From NCBI RefSeq assembly GCF_012489685.1, contig NC_080042.1:94886576-94950575 (forward strand): a stretch of 64,000 nucleotides of DNA, given 5' to 3'. This stretch comes from Lotus japonicus. Taxonomy: Eukaryota > Streptophyta > Magnoliopsida > Fabales > Fabaceae. The position numbers and the translations under genes are program-made. Numbering within the stretch: position 1 is the first letter of the stretch; every line of letters starts with the position of its first letter. Shown here piece by piece: positions 60,099 to 64,000 of the stretch. The notes beneath the pieces were generated by a model. The model did not search any database and was not told the origin of the DNA. It was given only the letters and a program-made list of their open reading frames with translations.

Positions 60099-60483
60099 AC
60101 ATGTAACAACAAAATGAAACCCCACTTCTAATAAAACTCAAATCAAATCATAGGAGAAAATCGCCAGATTAAATAAACCAAAATAATAGATAATTTACGA
60201 AAATTATTTAGATCCAGAGGCTTCTCTTATTTTTGAATAAACTCTCATGTGACTATTACTTTTAAGTTTGAACTCGTTCCTCTTTTTTGTCCTTGGCTCT
60301 TCGATCATACCTTTGGTAACCACCGCCTACCAGGGACGATGGAGGAAAAATTCATTTTATCAAAGCAAGCAGATAAATTGAAGGATGTTCGTCTTTCCCC
60401 TTCATGATTTAATAAAGGGGTGAAACAATATATGATGGTGAATAAAAAATGGATGAATAAGTAAATAATAGGATCATGAAATA

Positions 60484-61040
60484 GGGGTGTTCATAACCGA
60501 ACCAAACCAATTAAAACCGCTCAAATCGATTCAAAAAAACCAAAAACTGAAAAACCGAAAATAGCAAAAACCAATATTTACGCTAATGGATCGGATTGGT
60601 TCTCAGTTCCCATGTTCTAAATCGTACCGATCCAAACCAAACCGAAAGTATTTATTTATTTAAATTTTGACATACATAATTACCCATTTAACCATACTTA
60701 TAATATTTTATTCCATGTATACCCAAACCTTTACAGTAATGTGTTTAACATTTTCCAAGTTAGGAGACATATGTCTTCTTTTCATTCAGCGAAAGTGAAA
60801 CATATCAGTGCGTACATAATTCATTTCTTACAGTATTGATGTTAGTGTTAAGCATGATATCTTGTCTCTGTAACTTTTACAGTGCTTCTTGTTTTATGAT
60901 TTTATTTTCTATTTTGTTATGTATTTCAAGAATTTTACTTTCTTTGAAAAACTGAAATCCAATCCAATCCAAACCGATAAAAATTGGATCGGATTTGAAA
61001 AAAAAAATTGGGTAATTAAATTATAAAACCGAAACGATTG
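60484..61040. mobile_element. hAT-like element, one end only
   Basis: Begins TAGGGGTGTTCATAACCG followed by many 'aaccgaacc' and 'aaaccaa' motifs. Inverted-sense motifs ('ggatcgga', 'aaaccgataaaaattgg') recur near 60960-61035. The expected CACCCCTA right end and 8-bp duplication were not found, so it appears truncated. Confidence 0.5.
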
Positions 61041-61629
61041 ATAAATTATTTTTCTCTATAGTTGTTTCAAATGAAAGAAAAATTGAAGGTGAAAGTTCCT
61101 TATCATGAAATTGAATAAAGAATTGAGAAACAGAAAAATGAAAGGGAGGAAATAGAGGAGTATGAAAAATATGGAAGAAAGTTGAAAATACTTACCATGG
61201 AGTAGACGAACGGAGAAAAAAACAGGATGGGTTTTTTTCATAAGAAATTTCAAAGATGGGAGGAGGAAGTATAAGATGAATAGGAAATGGAGGGAAATGA
61301 AAGTCCTTGCCTTGTTTTCGAGGAGGTATGCACAAAAGGATGCTGAAATATTTTGATTTATTAATGTTTAATTTTTTCCTAAAATAAAATACTCATTATT
61401 GGTCAATGAAAAATTAATCAGAAATTAAACATATCAACAAAATTATTTGTATTAAATGTTCTAAGGATTCATTAATTAAATTATATCAAAATATTATAGA
61501 TTAAATAAATAATGTGAGAAATGTCTCAAAAGAGCAAATGAATTCTCTAACCAATGCATGAGATAAAGATTGCCCCTGAAATTTTTAATTGTGACCCTTA
61601 CTGAACTAGACCTGATATTTTTAAAAGTG

Positions 61630-61842
61630 AGACCTGATATTTTTAATTGTGACCCTTACTGAACTAATGTGATTTAGATAGCATGCTGTATTTAGATGGG
61701 AACATAGATGGATTGAGATTTGAGATTTCTATCTACATTTTGTACTTAATTATCTCATGTTTTGTTTCTGACAATTACTAATGGGATGTTGGACTAGCAT
61801 ATTTTCTGGGAATTAAAACCAATGCTTTTTTTTCTCCTTTAA
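61630..61842 (+). repeat. KH-gene 3' UTR, right copy of the 213-bp direct repeat
   Basis: Identical by eye to 59325-59537 and followed by 'ttttatctgaaggttcaa', the same continuation as the 3' flank of the KH gene at 54.1 kb. It is therefore the original downstream flank. Confidence 0.92.
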
Positions 61843-62781
61843 TTTTATCTGAAGGTTCAATCAAGATAGTTTCTCTTATACTACACTTCACTAGTAACTA
61901 ATTACCCCTCACCTCCAAAAAAAAAAAAAAAACTAATTACCCCTCGATTTCGTAGGATGGGGTAGTTTTTACCAATATTATTATTTAAATTCATTTATAA
62001 TAATTGTATATGATATATATTCATATTTTATTTATTATGATAAATTGTTGAAAATGAGATTGAGATACATTTCTATAAATTCAATTAGACACGCTTACAT
62101 TAGAAAAAAAAACACACGATAATATGAATGTCCGTTCACTTTAAATCCTATAAATTTTCTTGCTTTGGAATAAGACACCCCCATTCACCCTATAGCTTAA
62201 ATAAATTTTTGGTAATACAAGTATGAAATTTGAACACATAATTGTGATTAAAGAGCCCAATGGATCTTCCTTATGTAACCAAAAACAAAAGAGTCCAACA
62301 GAAATAACTGCTATTGTCAACGGTTTTCTTCTATTGTGATTTAGCTATCTCCATCCAAACAGAAAAACCACGCGAAAATAAAAGTTTGACCAAACCATCC
62401 GAAAGTTAAGTCTCGGCAATACTGAATAAAAGAAGACAACTACGAAGACCCGATAAAGCCTCCACAATTACAAGGGAGAGGACCCCCACGGCATGAAGCT
62501 GAAGTAAGAACCTCAACGCAGCCATCTCGGACTACAAAACCAAAGCCAGCTAAATTATTTGATCTTAGAGATCAGTTGGCCGCATATAATATTGTAACAC
62601 TCTTGGTTAAGTTTTTAATGTTAAATCCACATAATATAAATAAATAAGAAACTAACAAGCAAAAGCAATTTCACAAATCCCAACATATAAATGGAATGGA
62701 GAAACTCGAATTTATAAACATAAATTAAACATGAATAAACTTTGAACTAAACAGGAATGCAAAACACAACACACTGAGTAA
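61843..62781. other. Intergenic, no supported gene
   Basis: AT-rich with an A-run near 61917-61932. A somewhat GC-richer stretch at about 62380-62540 has no recognisable frame. Confidence 0.5.
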
Positions 62782-62782
62782 T

Positions 62783-63290
62783 CAACTAAAAAACTTAAAG
62801 GAGAAAATGACGTGATAGTTGAGGCAAACAAGATCCATAACCAAAAGTAGCATTGTCGGGTTTGAACTCAAATCTGAGACTTGTACAGGAAAATTCCAAG
62901 GTGTTGTGATGAGTTCCATCGCCCAACATTCGACCAAACATCTTATCAATAAAATTGTTGTTATCAACTCCTCTGCTGATTTCAACAGACAACCCGAGCC
63001 CGAACTCTATTAATCTATGAGCATTATCGACCACCATGTTGTAATCCACAAACTGGTCGACCAAATGAAATTGAACCGGAAGCTTGGTCTCACTCCGGTT
63101 AAGTTGCAAGAAAGGTGGCAAGCGAGTGGTGGCGATAGCATCACCACGGTAAAAGAGAGTGGCATTAATGGTGTTACAAAGAGATGTTGTACTCGTTACT
63201 TGGGTTTGTGACGATGAAATTGATGTTCGATTTAGCATTGAGGATAGGGCGAATGGTACCGTTGAGTGAGGTGAAGGAGGCTGCTGACAA
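62783..63290 (-). pseudogene. Inverted NHL/LEA-2 relic
   Basis: Fourth NHL-type copy, on the minus strand and ~58 kb from the others. Reading from 63290: ASFTSLNGTIRPILNAKSNI then FIVTNPSNEYNIS in one frame, after which a 1-base shift leads to CNTINATLFYRGD, RLPPFLQLNRSE, LVDQFVDYN, FIDKMFGRM and the terminal NATFGYGSCL. The membrane anchor and the first ~60 codons are missing: homology stops at about 63290, where AT-rich repeat sequence begins. It is closest to the gene at 4282. Confidence 0.82.
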
Positions 63291-64000
63291 GATTTTCAAT
63301 TCTTATTAAAAAAAAATTGTGCATATCAATTCTTATAAAATCTAGTCATAAAAATTTATCTCTTATTTTAATTTCCAAGATATTAGGGATAAAAAGTAGT
63401 TTAAGGTGGAATGGACCACAGTCTGCTTTGGTTATTGAAGGGTCTCTTTAAATTTGTTTAACGCAAGAGATAATCTGTTTTTTTTTTTCCGATGATGAGA
63501 TGAGAGATAATTTGATAATGGCTGCATGATTTTAGGTAGGAGCTATTAATATAAAACTCAATACAACTATTACTACTACTACTATATCACTAAATGTTGA
63601 TATAGATAGAAACTGTTTCCTTGATCGGGGGAATGCAATCTAATTTGTAATTTGATAGTGATGGATGGATAATGCAATTTCAATTCCCTTTGTCTTCCAG
63701 CAACACAAATAATGGGCTTAATTAGGCCGATTTTATTCCCTTTTGTCTTGGGAAAATTTGCAGCTATAAATCTTGTTAGCTATTGCTAGCAAATTTCAAG
63801 CTAATCTACAGCTATAACGTAAATTAGTTGTCAAAATAACCCACATTGCAAGGAATCTACGAGAAGAAAATGTCAACAATGACTTCAACCAAAAAGAAAC
63901 AGATTTTAGTTTTGGATTCAAAAAAAAAAACAAAGAAAGTTCATGTATTTTTTCAATCGATCAGTCTAAATTCTGCTATCATAATTATCACAATGGCGCT
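63291..64000. other. Intergenic, no supported gene
   Basis: AT-rich. Near 63355-63395 there is an inverted relative of the dispersed repeat at 3.65 kb. Nothing else recognised up to the window edge. Confidence 0.5.

Larger units (their letters stand above)
59538..61629. mobile_element. Foreign insert of ~2.1 kb between the 3'-UTR repeats
   Basis: Opens CTAGCGGGATTACCCGTGCC with a 7-bp hairpin (59550-59566, CCCGTGC/GCACGGG). It contains a SINE-like segment (about 59930-60098) and a hAT-like half element (60484 on). At its right end are scrambled short copies of the UTR start (61575-61629). No long frame and no clean terminal repeats. The mechanism that duplicated 213 bp of host DNA around it is unknown. 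Confidence 0.6.

Noticed and set aside
60484..61110. Possible 8-10-bp duplication ATCATGAAAT (60473 and 61103) for the hAT-like element
   Set aside because: The right copy is not preceded by the expected CACCCCTA end; likely coincidence.
1..64000. LTR retrotransposon or viral insertion
   Set aside because: No paired long direct repeats with primer-binding and polypurine sites and no gag/pol frames were seen.

Overview
The window is nuclear DNA from a flowering plant, most likely a dicot and plausibly a legume. The evidence is split genes with short AT-rich introns, an AT-rich intergenic background, plant-type genes (STP hexose transporter, KMS/VMP1, HSP70-8, NHL/LEA-2), a nuclear tRNA-Gln, and hAT, CACTA, LINE-like and SINE-like repeats. 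The species is not fixed by the sequence.

Layout. 1-5 kb: a tandem NHL/LEA-2 cluster with two intact genes, one broken copy and the 3' flank of a further copy at the left edge. A duplicated scrap of the neighbouring HSP70 gene shows that the duplicated unit was NHL plus the HSP70 3' end. 5.8-8 kb: a short HSP70 (HSP70-8 type) on the minus strand with a 5'-UTR intron. 12.6-17 kb: an eight-exon KMS/VMP1 gene. 18.1-23 kb: an 18-exon cytosolic phenylalanyl-tRNA synthetase alpha gene. Each of these two genes has one intron that makes sense only as GC-AG. 24.1 kb: tRNA-Gln(CTG). 26.4-36 kb: mostly repeats, including a decayed LINE-type RNase H domain and a hAT element carrying a nested CACTA element.

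36-62 kb: a cluster built from repeated pieces. A complete STP13-like hexose/H+ symporter (five exons) is followed by an antisense KH-domain pseudogene split by a hAT insertion. Then come an STP exon-1 relic, CLC-d chloride-channel exon relics and a KH gene; then an STP exon 1-2 relic, a CACTA end and a second KH gene. Both sense KH copies are preceded by a small in-phase exon carrying a Y-x4-L-L eIF4E-binding motif that resembles the plant eIFiso4G motif. The reading frame stays open from that exon into two KH domains, which suggests a family of exon-shuffled proteins joining an eIF4E-binding peptide to an RNA-binding module. The 3' UTR of the last KH gene is present twice, identical by eye, on either side of about 2.1 kb of foreign DNA. 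46.8 kb: a small plant membrane-protein gene. 49.7-50.1 kb: a long foldback repeat with a 56-bp perfect hairpin and three 94-bp tandem units. 62.8-63.3 kb: an inverted, frameshifted NHL relic.

The intact genes have housekeeping or stress roles: translation (PheRS alpha, tRNA-Gln), the secretory pathway and autophagy (KMS), chaperone (HSP70-8), hexose uptake (STP13) and membrane-associated stress proteins (NHL). They are not an operon-like system. Exon coordinates were worked out by hand from splice signals, reading phase and remembered family sequences; no database search was run.
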